This document shows positions 50,533 to 59,848 of a DNA stretch of 64,000 nucleotides, in pieces. The DNA lies in the NCBI GenBank assembly GCA_005799525.1, contig SYGN01000290.1, positions 1-64,000 of the forward strand, written 5' to 3'. The notes under the pieces were generated by a model. It was not told the origin of the DNA and did no database searches. It worked only from the letters and a program-made list of their open reading frames with translations. The stretch comes from Opitutaceae bacterium. GTDB taxonomy: Bacteria; Verrucomicrobiota; Verrucomicrobiia; Opitutales; Opitutaceae. The translations under genes and the position numbers were made by a program. Every line of letters begins with the position of its first letter. Position 1 is the first letter of the stretch.

Positions 50533-51903
50533 TCAGGCTTTTTTGTGAGGTTCCAGTTTGTAATCGGTTTTGCTGTCGAGCATCGACCAGCCGGCGGCGG
50601 TGAGTTCCTTGCGCAGGGCGTCGGCAGTGGCGAAGTCCTTGGCTTGTTTCGCGGCCCAGCGTGTGGTGGCGAGGGCGGTGATGGCGGCGGGAACTTGGGC
50701 TTTCGGCGCGGTGGGAGCGGTGAGGTCGAAACCGAGCGCGAACATCGCTCGATCAAACAGCGCCGCATTTACATCGCTGGGTTTGCGATGATTTATCGCC
50801 GTGAACAGTGCGCCCAACGCGGCGGGCGTGTTGAGGTCGTCGTGGAGTGCTGCGACGACAGAAGCGTAGACATTCACCAACCCGGTTGAGTCAGCCATGG
50901 CGGCGCGAAACGTGCGAAGGGTGGACAGCGCGCTCTCCGCCGCGCGCAGCGAATCGAGCATAAAGTTGAGCTGCTTGCGTGGGTGCCCCATGAGCAACGC
51001 ATAGCGGACGGCCATCGGTGAGTAGCCCTTTTCGACGAGGTCGGTGAGCGTGTAGTAGTTCCCCTTGCTCTTGCTCATTGTGGTGCCCTCAACGAGGAGG
51101 TGCTCGCTGTGATACCAGTGGTGCGCGAAGGTCGTGCCGTTGCAGCATTCGCTCTGGGCGATCTCGTTTTCGTGGTGCGGGAAGAGCAGGTCCACACCGC
51201 CGGAGTGGAGGTCGATAGTGTCGCCAAGGAGCGACTTGCTCATCGCACTACACTCGATGTGCCAGCCGGGGCGGCCTGCACTCGCGCCGCGCGGGCCGGG
51301 CCATTTCACGTCGCCGTCTTCCTCGGGCTTGTAGGCTTTCCAGAGCGCAAAGTCCGACACGGAGTCTTTGTGGTCGGCGTCGGCGACGATGTTGGTGATC
51401 TTGAGCTCGCGCTCTTTGATGCGAGACAGGGCTCCGTAGCCGGGGAACGACTCGAGTTTGAAGTAGACGGAGCCGTCGGCGGCGCGGTAGGCGTTACCTT
51501 TTTCCATCAACACCTCGATCATGTTCACCTGTTCCTTGATGTAGCTGGTGGCGGTGGGTTCGGCGTGGGGGCGCTGGCAATTGAGCGCGTCGCAGTCGGC
51601 GTGGAATTTGTCGGTCCACTTTTTGGTGATCTCGGCAAGCGGCCGTTTTTCATTTTGGGTCTGGCCGATGGTGCGGTCGTCGACGTCGGTGAGGTTGCGG
51701 ACGTGCTTCACTTTATCGGCGCCGAATTCGAGTTCGAGGAGGCGACGAAGTACGTCGTTGACGACGAAAGTGCGGAAGTTGCCGATGTGGGCGGGGGCGT
51801 AGACCGTCGGGCCGCAGTTGTAGAAACGGAAGACGCCGTCGGGGTGAGCCGGGGTGAGCAGCTTAAGGGTGCGCTCTAGAGAATCGAAAAGATGAATAGG
51901 CAT
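50533..51903 (-). CDS. cysS: Cysteinyl-tRNA synthetase
   Basis: A 456-residue class I synthetase. [16 protein letters not shown] (28-43) holds a zinc Cys and the HIGH-like motif (HIGN); WHIECSAMS and [12 protein letters not shown] supply further zinc ligands and active-site residues; TMSKSKGN is the KMSKS loop. It precedes thrS on the same strand by 67 bases. Confidence 0.97.
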   Translation of the reverse strand: MPIHLFDSLERTLKLLTPAHPDGVFRFYNCGPTVYAPAHIGNFRTFVVNDVLRRLLELEFGADKVKHVRNLTDVDDRTIGQTQNEKRPLAEITKKWTDKFHADCDALNCQRPHAEPTATSYIKEQVNMIEVLMEKGNAYRAADGSVYFKLESFPGYGALSRIKERELKITNIVADADHKDSVSDFALWKAYKPEEDGDVKWPGPRGASAGRPGWHIECSAMSKSLLGDTIDLHSGGVDLLFPHHENEIAQSECCNGTTFAHHWYHSEHLLVEGTTMSKSKGNYYTLTDLVEKGYSPMAVRYALLMGHPRKQLNFMLDSLRAAESALSTLRTFRAAMADSTGLVNVYASVVAALHDDLNTPAALGALFTAINHRKPSDVNAALFDRAMFALGFDLTAPTAPKAQVPAAITALATTRWAAKQAKDFATADALRKELTAAGWSMLDSKTDYKLEPHKKA

Positions 51904-51916
51904 GAACTAGATTTGA

Positions 51917-52012
51917 AACCGCTAATCCTCGCTAATTGGCACGAAGAAAGAAAGGGCTGGCTACATTTTTTTGAAGATTAGCGTGAATTAGCGGGGATTA
52001 GCGGTTAATTCC
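51917..52012. repeat. Inverted repeat of AACCGCTAATCC type
   Basis: AACCGCTAATCCTCGCTAATT on the left is matched by the complement of the AATTAGCGGGGATTAGCGGTT stretch on the right; the loop is about 45 bases. It fills the divergent cysS-hemB spacer, so it lies over both promoters. Confidence 0.8.
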
Positions 52013-52032
52013 ATGCCTTCCTTCCACGCACC

Positions 52033-53043
52033 ATGCCCGACCCCTTCAAGCTCGAGTTGTCTCATCGTCCGCGGCGACTGCGTCGCACGGCCAGTTTGCG
52101 CGCGATGGTCGAGGAAACTGTGCTGCGCCCGGCGGATTTTATCGCGCCGCTGTTCGTGGTGGACGGCAAAGGACCGCCCGAGGCGATCGCGTCGATGCCG
52201 GGGGTGTTTCGGCTGAATATCAAGGACCTCGTGAAAGAGTGTCGCGCGCTCGCGAAACTCGGGGTGCCGGCGGTGGCACTGTTTCCGAAACTCGATGCGA
52301 GTTTGAAGGACGATGAGGGCACGGAGGCGCTGAACGAGGAAACGCTCGTGCTGCGAGCGGTCCGGGCGGTGAAGAAGGCGTTGCCGCAGATGACGGTGAT
52401 CACGGATGTCGCCCTCGATCCTTACACGAGCCACGGGCATGACGGCGTGCTCACTGCGGCTCGCGATGACGTCGCGAACGATCGGACCGTCGGCATTTTG
52501 GCGAAAATGGCGGTGCTGCAAGCGCAGGCTGGCGTGGATTTGGTGGCACCGAGCGACATGATGGACGGGCGGGTGGGGGCGATTCGCCGGGCGCTGGATG
52601 CGGCGGACTTCACGGGCGTGGGCATTATGGCGTATTCGGTGAAGTTTGCCTCGGCGTACTACGGTCCGTTTCGCGATGCGGTCGGCAGCGCGAAGGCGGC
52701 GGGCACAAATTTACTGAGCAAGGCGACCTATCAGATGAATCCGGCGAACCGCCGCGAGGCTTTGGTCGAGGCCGCGCTCGATGTGGCCGAAGGTGCGGAC
52801 ATCATTATGGTGAAACCGGCGGGACCCTATCTCGACATCATCCGCGACGTGCGTAACGCGACCCAGAAGCCGATCGCGGCGTATCAGGTTTCCGGAGAAT
52901 ACGCGCAGCTGCACGCGGCGGCAAAAATGGGGTGGTTGGATCTGCCGCGCACGCGCCACGAGTCGTTGCTCGCGATCAAGCGCGCGGGAGCGGATATGAT
53001 TTTGACGTATTTCGCGAAGGCGATGGCGGCGGAACTGCGCTAA
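52033..53043 (+). CDS. hemB: Porphobilinogen synthase (delta-aminolevulinic acid dehydratase)
   Basis: A 336-residue HemB, joining two 5-aminolevulinates in heme synthesis. Schiff-base lysines are in AYSVKFASAYYGP and IIMVKPAGPYLD. The metal loop reads DVALDPYTSHGHDG, with Ala/Asp/Asp where zinc enzymes have three cysteines, so it belongs to the zinc-independent (Mg/K) group. The start is ATG 52033. Confidence 0.95.
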   Translation: MPDPFKLELSHRPRRLRRTASLRAMVEETVLRPADFIAPLFVVDGKGPPEAIASMPGVFRLNIKDLVKECRALAKLGVPAVALFPKLDASLKDDEGTEALNEETLVLRAVRAVKKALPQMTVITDVALDPYTSHGHDGVLTAARDDVANDRTVGILAKMAVLQAQAGVDLVAPSDMMDGRVGAIRRALDAADFTGVGIMAYSVKFASAYYGPFRDAVGSAKAAGTNLLSKATYQMNPANRREALVEAALDVAEGADIIMVKPAGPYLDIIRDVRNATQKPIAAYQVSGEYAQLHAAAKMGWLDLPRTRHESLLAIKRAGADMILTYFAKAMAAELR

Positions 53044-53350
53044 TTGGCACGGGCTTTCCGGCCCCGCTGATGACCATCGCCTTCTCCGGAGGATGCAGAT
53101 TCAGCGAGACAATATCGGCTGCTCTTGCTCCGAACGCTTGGTCGGTGCTCACCACGACGAGCAGTGGCGTTGCCTGTCCGGGGAATCGGCATGGCCAGCA
53201 GGCTTGCCTGATCGAGACGACTCGGGAGACGCGCAGAAGCTGACCGCGAGCAAGGGGACACTCAGTCAGGAATCAGTCAGGGGGATTTCGGAGACGTCTT
53301 GTTGTAGAAATACACAACCCGCTAAGCCCTTCGGCAGAGCGGGTTAAGGA
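53044..53350. other. Spacer between hemB and tRNA-Phe
   Basis: About 300 bases without a supportable gene. Apart from the tRNA-proximal hairpin at 53316-53345 I see nothing recognisable. Confidence 0.5.
53316..53345 (-). terminator. Hairpin downstream of tRNA-Phe
   Basis: AACCCGCT (53316-53323) and AGCGGGTT (53338-53345) form a perfect eight-base stem just past the tRNA 3' end, with only a weak T-rich run after it (GTGTATTT). A terminator or processing signal. Confidence 0.55.
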
Positions 53351-53426
<76 letters not shown>

Positions 53427-53654
53427 CCAAGCGGAAGCGCGAACAAACGCGGAGGTATCCGGCGCGTCAACGGGAATTTCCGGTTGAATGTGCGCCTGAG
53501 TGAGCAGCGAGGGAAACCGAGCTACCTGCTCACGTGACAGGCGCGAAGCTCTGCGCAGCGGCGCGGTTTCCGCAGAGTTTCAATGAAGCAAAATCCACGA
53601 CCGCGAAGCCCTGGGTTGGTTATTCCACTACGCTTCCAATACTAGACTGAGTTG

Positions 53655-53765
53655 CCTGGAGGTAGGAGCCTGCTTGCAGGCGATTCAGGACGTGGTCCGT
53701 CGGTGAAAGTTAAAATCGCCTGCAAGCAGGCTCCGACAAAAAAGCGGTGTTCGTCTCATGTTGAA
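53655..53765. repeat. GCCTGCTTGCAGGC-family repeat, copy B (inverted relative to copy A)
   Basis: Arms 53665-53684 and 53715-53734 are a perfect 20-base stem. The flank CGGTGTTCGT is the complement of the ACGAACACCG flank of copy A. It lies in the 360-base gap 53427-53786, where no gene is visible. Confidence 0.85.
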
Positions 53766-53786
53766 CGCGGATTGGAATTAGCGTGG

Positions 53787-54950
53787 TTATGATGGCACTG
53801 GCACGAAGACGGCGCAGACCGGTTGCGGGACTGCGAGGAGGGGGCCGGTCGGGGTGAGACGGCCGGATTTTGGGTCGATGCGGAAAACGGCGACCGTGTT
53901 GCTGTCTTGATTCTCCGCGAGGAGCCAGGTGCCGGTGGGGTCGAGGGCGAAGTGGCGCGGGGTTTTGCCGAGGGTGGAGTGATGGTCAATCAGCGTGAGT
54001 TTCCCCGAGGTCGCGTCGACGGCATAGGCGACGATGGTGTTGTGGCCGCGGTTGGAGCCGTAGAGGAATTTGCCACTGGGGTGGATTTGGACCTCGGCGG
54101 TGCTGGTGCCTTTCGCGACGGATTCGCCGGGCGGTAGCGTCGAGATGGTTTGGAAATCGGTGAGGGTGCCGAGCGCGGCATCGTAGCGGCAGGCGGTCAT
54201 CGTGCAGAGCATTTCGCTGATGACGTAGGCGAATTTTCCAGTCGGGTGAAACGCGAGGTGGCGCGGGCCCGAGCCAGGTGGGAGCGAGGCGGACGCGGGG
54301 GTGTGCGCGGAGAGTTTTGCGGTGGCGGGGTCGAGGGCATAGAGGAGGACGCGGTCGAGGCCGAGGTCGGGGACGAGGGCGAAGCGGTTGTCGGGGGAGA
54401 CGACGATCTGGTGGGCGTGCGGGGCGGCTTGGCGGGGGAGATTTACACTGGAGCCGGTGTGTTGGCTGACGGACCCGAGGGCACCGAGGCGGCCGTCAGG
54501 TTGTAGGGCGATTCCGGAGACGCCACCACCACCGTAGTTGGCCACCAGCAGCGTACGGCCGGTGGCATCGATGGAGAGGTGGCACGCGCCGGAACTCCCG
54601 TGAGTTTGTTGGTTGACGAGGGTGAGGGCGCCGGTGGCGGCGTTGAGGGCGTAGGCGCTCAGGCCGGTGCCGGGGGTGCGGGTGGAGTCGACGCTTTCGT
54701 CCAGGGCGTAGAGAAATTTTCCGTTCGGGTGGAGCGCGAGAAAGGCCGGGTCTTTAGTTTCGGCGGCGAGTTCGGCGGGCGAGAGGCGTCCGGTGGCGAC
54801 GTCGAGGCAGGAGCGGTAGATGCCTTTGCTCGGGGCTTTGGTGTAGGTGCCGAAGTAGACGAAAAATTCTTTTTCGGCAGCGAGGCTGCTGTTAGCAAAC
54901 GCGAGAGCGGCTAGGCTGGAGGTGAGCGTGCGAGGAAAGCGGAGGGACAT
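53787..54950 (-). CDS. Lactonase-family seven-bladed beta-propeller (YbhE/Pgl type), exported
   Basis: A 387-residue protein: signal peptide (1-24, ending SSLAA) and repeated propeller blades of the 6-phosphogluconolactonase type (FVYFGTYTKAPSKGIY; FLALHPNGKFLYAL; ARHFALDPTGTWLLAENQDS). Such enzymes hydrolyse sugar lactones. The signal peptide argues against the cytoplasmic pentose phosphate role. Encoded next to a sugar dehydrogenase fusion that would yield lactones, so the two may act in sequence in the periplasm. Confidence 0.85.
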   Translation of the reverse strand: MSLRFPRTLTSSLAALAFANSSLAAEKEFFVYFGTYTKAPSKGIYRSCLDVATGRLSPAELAAETKDPAFLALHPNGKFLYALDESVDSTRTPGTGLSAYALNAATGALTLVNQQTHGSSGACHLSIDATGRTLLVANYGGGGVSGIALQPDGRLGALGSVSQHTGSSVNLPRQAAPHAHQIVVSPDNRFALVPDLGLDRVLLYALDPATAKLSAHTPASASLPPGSGPRHLAFHPTGKFAYVISEMLCTMTACRYDAALGTLTDFQTISTLPPGESVAKGTSTAEVQIHPSGKFLYGSNRGHNTIVAYAVDATSGKLTLIDHHSTLGKTPRHFALDPTGTWLLAENQDSNTVAVFRIDPKSGRLTPTGPLLAVPQPVCAVFVPVPS

Positions 54951-55032
54951 GGGAGGGATCGGATTGGGGGAAGCGGGGGCGGGGGAGGGGAAGGGTGGGT
55001 GAAATCTCGTCGGTAATAAATGACGGACCTAC

Positions 55033-56682
55033 TCACCAAGTGAGTTCGAGGATACGGCCGGGGTTCAGCGGGCGGCTGCCGTGTTTACCGACGGGGCGGG
55101 TGTATTCGATGATGTAGAGTTTTTTGCCGGCTTGGAGGAAATCGATGGGGCGGGCGAGGGGAGCGAAGAACGTATTCACCCGGGCTTCGTAGACGCCGGC
55201 CGGATTGCGCTGCAGCTCGACGGCGAGGATGTCGTAGCCGTAGCTGTCGTCTTTGAGGAAATTACCGAAACGGCCGATCAAGAATTTGCCACGGAGGTTG
55301 GCGGGCCACTCGGGGCCGCAGAACACCATGCCGGCGGGGGATGAATGCGCGTCAAATGTGGCGATCGGTTTTTCGGGCGAGCCGCCGGCGGCGGGTCCGA
55401 AGTTGCGGATGGCCGGTGTGACGACGAGCCCGGCCGGAACGTCGGGAGTGTAAGGGTAGGGTTTTTCGGAGGCGGGGGCGTCGGCGTATTGGTAGGGGAA
55501 CCCGTAGTGTTTGCCGCGTTCGACGAAGTCCAGCTCCTCGGGGTAGTGGGCGTCGGGGCCGTTGCTGACGCTGAAGAGTTCTTGCCGGTCGTTCCAGGCG
55601 AAGCTCCAAGCGTTGCGGATGCCGCGGGCGAATACTTCGATCTTGGGCACGTCGATCGTTGGGTCGATGCGCCAGATGGCGGCGGTGTAGTCGGTCTCGC
55701 CGCCTTTCCAGTAGACGGTGTCGTTTTTGAAAATGCCGCCATCCACTTCACCGCCGTCGGTGCGGGCACCGCTACTGACGTAAATCATCCCGTCCGGGCC
55801 CTCGGCAATGTGACAGACCCCGTGGTTGTAATAGCTGAAGCCCCACGGATAGCTGGTGCGGAGCCAGGCGGACATTTTCTGCGGGACGCCGGTCGAATCG
55901 AGTGGCTCAGAGCGGAAAATGACGACGCGGTTTACGTGGTGCGGCTGCTCGGAGATACGCTGATTGGTAACGAGGTAGAGGCGTTTCTTCGAATCGATCG
56001 TCATGCCGAGAACGCTGAGGTTGCCGGCCGCCAGTTCGGCGTAGTCTTTAGCGGCGAGGACGCGGGCGAGGTTTCCGGTGGCGGGTTCGAGGCGGTAAAG
56101 ATCGCCGCTATTGTTGAGCACGAGGATCCAATCCATGCCGGGCACCGTCGCGAGTTTCAACCCGTGGACGGGGAGGCGGACGACCTCCCGGAGTTGATAG
56201 CCTGCGGGCGCATTCGGCAGGGGCGCGAAGGGATCGTTCTGCGCTGAATCGGTGGCAGCGAGAACGGTGCGGACCTTTTTGACTTCGGCCGCGGTGACGG
56301 GTTCGCCGTGATTGCCCCAAGCATTGCGAGCGTAGGTCAGGACGTCGGCGATCTGCTGGTCCTCCATGGCGGCGGGCGCGGGCATCACGCCTTGGTATTC
56401 GGTGCCGTTAACGACGAGGGGGCCGCTGATGCCTTGGATCGCGATGCGAATACTGCGTTCTTTGTCAGCCATCAAAAAATCGGACTTAGCGAGGGGAGGA
56501 AAAATACCCTTGATGCCCTCGCCATTGGCCTGATGGCACGCGGCGCAGTTGACGAGAAAGAGTGCCGCGCCAGCGCCAGCGGGTGCCGCGACAGCGCCAG
56601 CGGGAGGTGCGGCGGAGACGGCGAGTGGGACTGACAGCGAGGCCGAGAGGGCGAAGCCAAGAGCGAGCGTGCGGGGTAGCAT
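55033..56682 (-). CDS. Cytochrome c / PQQ-type sugar dehydrogenase fusion
   Basis: A 549-residue exported protein. A signal peptide (1-25) and a short alanine linker precede a cytochrome c domain with heme site CAACH (46-50) and a candidate axial Met in YQGVMPAP. From about residue 160 to the end is a beta-propeller of the glucose/sorbosone dehydrogenase type (GFSYYNHGVCHIAEGPDGMIY; ARGIRNAWSFAW; FGFPYQYADAP-like loop). It probably oxidises a sugar or alcohol and passes electrons through its own heme. PQQ dependence is inferred; no pqq genes are in the window. Confidence 0.85.
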   Translation of the reverse strand: MLPRTLALGFALSASLSVPLAVSAAPPAGAVAAPAGAGAALFLVNCAACHQANGEGIKGIFPPLAKSDFLMADKERSIRIAIQGISGPLVVNGTEYQGVMPAPAAMEDQQIADVLTYARNAWGNHGEPVTAAEVKKVRTVLAATDSAQNDPFAPLPNAPAGYQLREVVRLPVHGLKLATVPGMDWILVLNNSGDLYRLEPATGNLARVLAAKDYAELAAGNLSVLGMTIDSKKRLYLVTNQRISEQPHHVNRVVIFRSEPLDSTGVPQKMSAWLRTSYPWGFSYYNHGVCHIAEGPDGMIYVSSGARTDGGEVDGGIFKNDTVYWKGGETDYTAAIWRIDPTIDVPKIEVFARGIRNAWSFAWNDRQELFSVSNGPDAHYPEELDFVERGKHYGFPYQYADAPASEKPYPYTPDVPAGLVVTPAIRNFGPAAGGSPEKPIATFDAHSSPAGMVFCGPEWPANLRGKFLIGRFGNFLKDDSYGYDILAVELQRNPAGVYEARVNTFFAPLARPIDFLQAGKKLYIIEYTRPVGKHGSRPLNPGRILELTW

Positions 56683-56773
56683 GCGTGCGTGGGTAGGGGA
56701 GCGACGGGGTGGGTCAAATCATTACGCGAGATGAGCCTCGTAATACGGAAGCCCTCCCGCTACTTGACTGGAG

Positions 56774-57436
56774 ATGCCCCAAGACCCCAACGCTTATTTC
56801 GACCAAGCCGTCCTTGACCAAATTGAACATAGCCCGATCGGGGCCGTGCCGTTTACGCCGACCTATCAGGACGCGCTGAAGCGCCTCTACGCCTCGCATC
56901 AGGCCTACGCTCACGCCGACCACAAGAACGGCCACGTCACCGCGCGGTCACTCGCCAAGCTGCCGCATTTTCAGGCAAGGAATCTTGAGGAGCTCATCGC
57001 GGGACGGATCGGGGCCGACGCGCTGGAAACCAACGGGAGCATTTATGACCGCTACGTGCAGTCACTGCCCGCAGCCGTGCGGGTGCGGGCGGAAGGCTTC
57101 CGGAAAGCGGTGGCGGGCAAAGTCGCGCATCACCGCACGAAGCATGTCGGTGACGATAAAGTCAGCGTTGCGCACGATCCGATCCACACGCTGTTTCTCG
57201 TGCCGGGGACCGGGCCCCATCCCGGTTTGCCGGGTAATTATCTGCATGGAGCGGCGGTCCAACTGCGCGCGAGCGCGGACAGCCCGTGGTCCGTGCACCT
57301 GCGTGATTCCGACGATGGTGACGCGTTATTTGAGTCAGTGACCATGGCCGAGTGTTTGGCGAAGTTGGTCGAGGTGCTGGAGAGCGCGCCCTTCAACATG
57401 AACGAGCTCGAGGCTTTGGGGTTCACGCTCAAGTGA
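56774..57436 (+). CDS. Conserved-looking hypothetical protein
   Basis: A 220-residue soluble protein, no signal peptide or membrane segment. The first half is helical and charged; the second has VAHDPIHTLFLVPGTGPHPG followed by a beta-rich section and a helical end (MAECLAKLVEVLESAPF). I do not recognise the family. Codon use resembles its neighbours, and rsgA follows 30 bases downstream on the same strand, so it may be co-transcribed with it. Confidence 0.7.
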   Translation: MPQDPNAYFDQAVLDQIEHSPIGAVPFTPTYQDALKRLYASHQAYAHADHKNGHVTARSLAKLPHFQARNLEELIAGRIGADALETNGSIYDRYVQSLPAAVRVRAEGFRKAVAGKVAHHRTKHVGDDKVSVAHDPIHTLFLVPGTGPHPGLPGNYLHGAAVQLRASADSPWSVHLRDSDDGDALFESVTMAECLAKLVEVLESAPFNMNELEALGFTLK

Positions 57437-57466
57437 GGGGTCTCGCGCGCCAAGCCGGGTGAACGT

Positions 57467-58552
57467 ATGACGCTCGCCGAACTTGGGTGGACCGACACCC
57501 TCGCCAACGCCTTTGTGGCTCTCGGGCTCGCGGGGCTCGAGCCCGCGCGCGTGGTGTGCGAACTCCGGAGGAATTTTTATGCCGTCCACACGGCCTCGGG
57601 CGAGGTGCTGGGCGAGTGTGGCGGGGGCTTTTTCCATGTGGCGCGAACCCCGGATCAATTTCCGGCGGTTGGAGATTGGGTGGCCGTGAAGCGGCGCGAG
57701 GGCGAGCAACGGGCCGATATTCACGCGGTGCTGCCGCGGCGGACAAAGTTTTCGCGCCGAGCTTCGGGCTCCGAGGAGATCGAGCAAATTGTCGCGGCGA
57801 ACATCGACACCGTCTTCCTCGTCAGTGGGCTGGACCGGAATTTTAATCCCAAACGTATCCAACGATTTTTGGTTGCGGCGCACGACAGCGGTGCCGCGCC
57901 GGTGATCATTCTGAACAAGTCCGATGTGTGCGACGACGCGGACGCCGTGAAGCGCGAAGTCGAAGTGCTGGCCCCGGGCGTGCCAGTCCTCACCACGAGC
58001 ACGACGACGCGGAAGGGATTGAAGGCGCTCGCCGTGACGTTTGCGAAGCCGGGGCACACGGTGGCGTTTATCGGTTCATCCGGCGTCGGGAAATCCAGTC
58101 TCATCAACGCGCTCGCCCGCGATCCGGATGCGCTGCCGACTGGCGAAGTGCGGGAGAAAGACAGCAAAGGGCGTCACACGACCACTCGGCGTGAACTCAT
58201 GCAGACGCCATCCGGTGCGCTCGTGATCGACACGCCGGGGATGCGCGAACTGCAACTTTGGGGCGTGGAAGAAGGGATCGAGGAAGCGTTCGCGGACATC
58301 AAGGCGCTCGCCCTGACCTGTCGTTTTACTAACTGCGGTCACACCAACGAGCCCGGCTGCGCGGTGCGCGCAGCGCTGGCGGGCGGCGCGTTAGCGGCGG
58401 CGCGTTTCGACGCGTATCGGAAACTCAAAGCCGAGAAAACGGCCGGCGCCCCGAAACCGCGTAAGCCGAGCGCGCTCGCCAGCCGACCGAGTTGGAAACA
58501 GAAAGCCGAAGGGCAAAAACCGTTTCGGCACCGGCAGCATCAAGACGGTTGA
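57467..58552 (+). CDS. rsgA: Small ribosomal subunit biogenesis GTPase RsgA
   Basis: A 361-residue circularly permuted GTPase: N-terminal OB fold, G4 ILNKSD, G1 FIGSSGVGKSSLINAL, G3 VIDTPGMRE and a C-terminal zinc site CRFTNCGHTNEPGC. It checks late 30S assembly. The C-terminus is a long basic tail. Its last codons overlap the convergent DUF6172 gene. Confidence 0.95.
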   Translation: MTLAELGWTDTLANAFVALGLAGLEPARVVCELRRNFYAVHTASGEVLGECGGGFFHVARTPDQFPAVGDWVAVKRREGEQRADIHAVLPRRTKFSRRASGSEEIEQIVAANIDTVFLVSGLDRNFNPKRIQRFLVAAHDSGAAPVIILNKSDVCDDADAVKREVEVLAPGVPVLTTSTTTRKGLKALAVTFAKPGHTVAFIGSSGVGKSSLINALARDPDALPTGEVREKDSKGRHTTTRRELMQTPSGALVIDTPGMRELQLWGVEEGIEEAFADIKALALTCRFTNCGHTNEPGCAVRAALAGGALAAARFDAYRKLKAEKTAGAPKPRKPSALASRPSWKQKAEGQKPFRHRQHQDG

Positions 58553-58923
58553 GGCGCTGCCAACGCCGGGGTCGCGGGCGCGGCGGGTGCCGGGCTCGCG
58601 GCGGGCAGGGATGTTTGGTTTGCGACGACGGGAGCAATCACGTATGGAATGCGGTGCGCGGGCTTAGCGGTAATCTCAAGGTAGACCTCCGAGGCGCCCG
58701 CGGTCACGACGAGGTCGATGGCTGCCCCCATCTCGTTTAAAAGCTGCGTTTCCGACGTGGCCGCGCTGGCGCCGACCCGACAAGCGAACTCCCAAAGATC
58801 GAATCCCTCGGGCAGCGTCTTGCGGCGTTCGCGTTTCACGTATTTGCGCACATTGTGTTTGATGGACTCGACAACACGGGCATCCGCTTTGCCGGGCGCG
58901 TGGAGAGAAAATGTCTTTTTCAT
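58540..58923 (-). CDS. DUF6172 family protein
   Basis: A 127-residue protein beginning MKKTFSLHAPGKADARVVE; HNVRKYVKRERRKTLPEGFD and the FACRVGASAA segment are the conserved DUF6172 core. No function is known. The last 25 residues are an alanine/proline tail. ATG 58923 fits family starts; an upstream codon would add three residues. It overlaps rsgA tail to tail by 13 bases. Confidence 0.85.
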   Translation of the reverse strand: MKKTFSLHAPGKADARVVESIKHNVRKYVKRERRKTLPEGFDLWEFACRVGASAATSETQLLNEMGAAIDLVVTAGASEVYLEITAKPAHRIPYVIAPVVANQTSLPAASPAPAAPATPALAAPQPS

Positions 58924-59040
58924 TTGAGCCAACGACAGTGAAGAAGGTCGCTGCGGGAGAGGAGCATTAATCGAGGAATATTTTTCCGTGGCCGGATTGT
59001 GGCGGCGGAATCACCCTAGGCGGCGTGTGCGTTGGGCGTT

Positions 59041-59069
59041 TTGATCGTTACAAGATGCTGCAGGATAAC
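59041..59069 (+). promoter_or_regulatory. Candidate sigma-70 promoter for rpoZ
   Basis: TTGATC (59041-59046), 17-base spacer, GATAAC (59064-59069). It lies in the 311-base divergent gap between the DUF6172 gene and rpoZ. This would give a leader of about 160 bases. Confidence 0.35.
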
Positions 59070-59234
59070 TAGTTATTGGAGCTATACGACGGTGGAAAGA
59101 ATAGGCGTCGTGTTTACAGCACGCGGGCGATTGAATGATTCTCCCATCCAAGAACGAATCAAAAAATCTGACACTGCGCTAAGTCCCGCCACTCCGGTGG
59201 GTGCCCCGCAAGTTCCTTGGGAGGTATTGCAATC

Positions 59235-59459
59235 ATGAGAGACGATTATCTGCAGGCCGCATTGAAAATGATCGATGACCCGAACATTCTCGTGAACGTC
59301 ATCTCGCGCCGAGTGAAGCAGCTGAAACGTGGCAACCGCGCGTTGGTGGAATCGCTCGAAAAACTTTCCCCGGAAGATACCGCACTCCGCGAGATCATGG
59401 AGGGCAAGATCAGCTACGAGCTGGCGACGAAAGAAACGCTCGTCCACGGCGGTCGCTGA
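59235..59459 (+). CDS. rpoZ: RNA polymerase omega subunit
   Basis: A 74-residue protein: MRDDYLQAALKMIDDPNILV, NVISRRVKQLKRGNRALVE and a C-terminal IMEGKISYEL match Verrucomicrobia-type omega. It helps assemble and stabilise RNA polymerase. ATG 59235 is supported by GGGAGG at 59219-59224. Confidence 0.85.
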   Translation: MRDDYLQAALKMIDDPNILVNVISRRVKQLKRGNRALVESLEKLSPEDTALREIMEGKISYELATKETLVHGGR

Positions 59460-59612
59460 GTTTTGGAAATCAATCATGCCAAGGCGATCAAACGGAATAG
59501 CGGTCCGCGCGGATTACGGGTCTGCGCGGATTCCCCCTTGCTCGTTCTTAAGAATCAGAGTGAAGCGACGGGTGTTGCAGGAGGATCAGTCACCAAGTAT
59601 CGCGCCTAGAAG

Positions 59613-59650
59613 CCGTCGTTCGGACCTGAGGTTCCCGTAGTGAACGACGG
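59613..59650. other. Stem-loop upstream of the lysine-rich small gene
   Basis: CCGTCGTTC (59613-59621) pairs perfectly with GAACGACGG (59642-59650) around a 20-base loop. It sits 23 bases before the next ATG; it may be an attenuator, an mRNA-processing site or part of a small RNA. Confidence 0.5.
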
Positions 59651-59672
59651 TAATTAGTCCCAGATAAATCAT

Positions 59673-59774
59673 ATGGCCAAATCACAAAACTCCAAGAAGC
59701 AGACCGAAAAAGCCCGGGCGAAAACCCCGGCTGAGAAGAAGGCCGTCAAGGCTACCAAGAAGACGAAAGCCTAA
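59673..59774 (+). CDS. 33-residue lysine-rich protein
   Basis: ATG 59673 to TAA 59774 encodes MAKSQNSKKQTEKARAKTPA plus EKKAVKATKKTKA. Eleven of 33 residues are lysine, with no hydrophobic core, so it probably binds nucleic acid or ribosome. Similar tiny MAKSQ...KK proteins occur in Verrucomicrobia (from memory). The start has no classical ribosome site. A very strong terminator 40 bases downstream shows that a transcript ends here, supporting a real gene. Confidence 0.7.
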   Translation: MAKSQNSKKQTEKARAKTPAEKKAVKATKKTKA

Positions 59775-59814
59775 AGAGTTTCGTTTCTTTCGACCGATTA
59801 GTCGGTCCATTACT

Positions 59815-59848
59815 AACGGCACAGCGAATCGCTGTGCCGTTTTTTTTG
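59815..59848 (+). terminator. Strong Rho-independent terminator
   Basis: AACGGCACAGCG (59815-59826) and CGCTGTGCCGTT (59830-59841) make a perfect 12-base stem with a three-base loop, followed by a run of T to 59847. Confidence 0.95.

Noticed and set aside
50466-50768. Longer ThrRS start restoring a TGS domain
   Set aside because: The upstream frame translates the GTTGAG repeat and antisense cysS sequence, not a TGS domain.
51095-51905. Long plus-strand frame opposite cysS
   Set aside because: Antisense shadow without domains.
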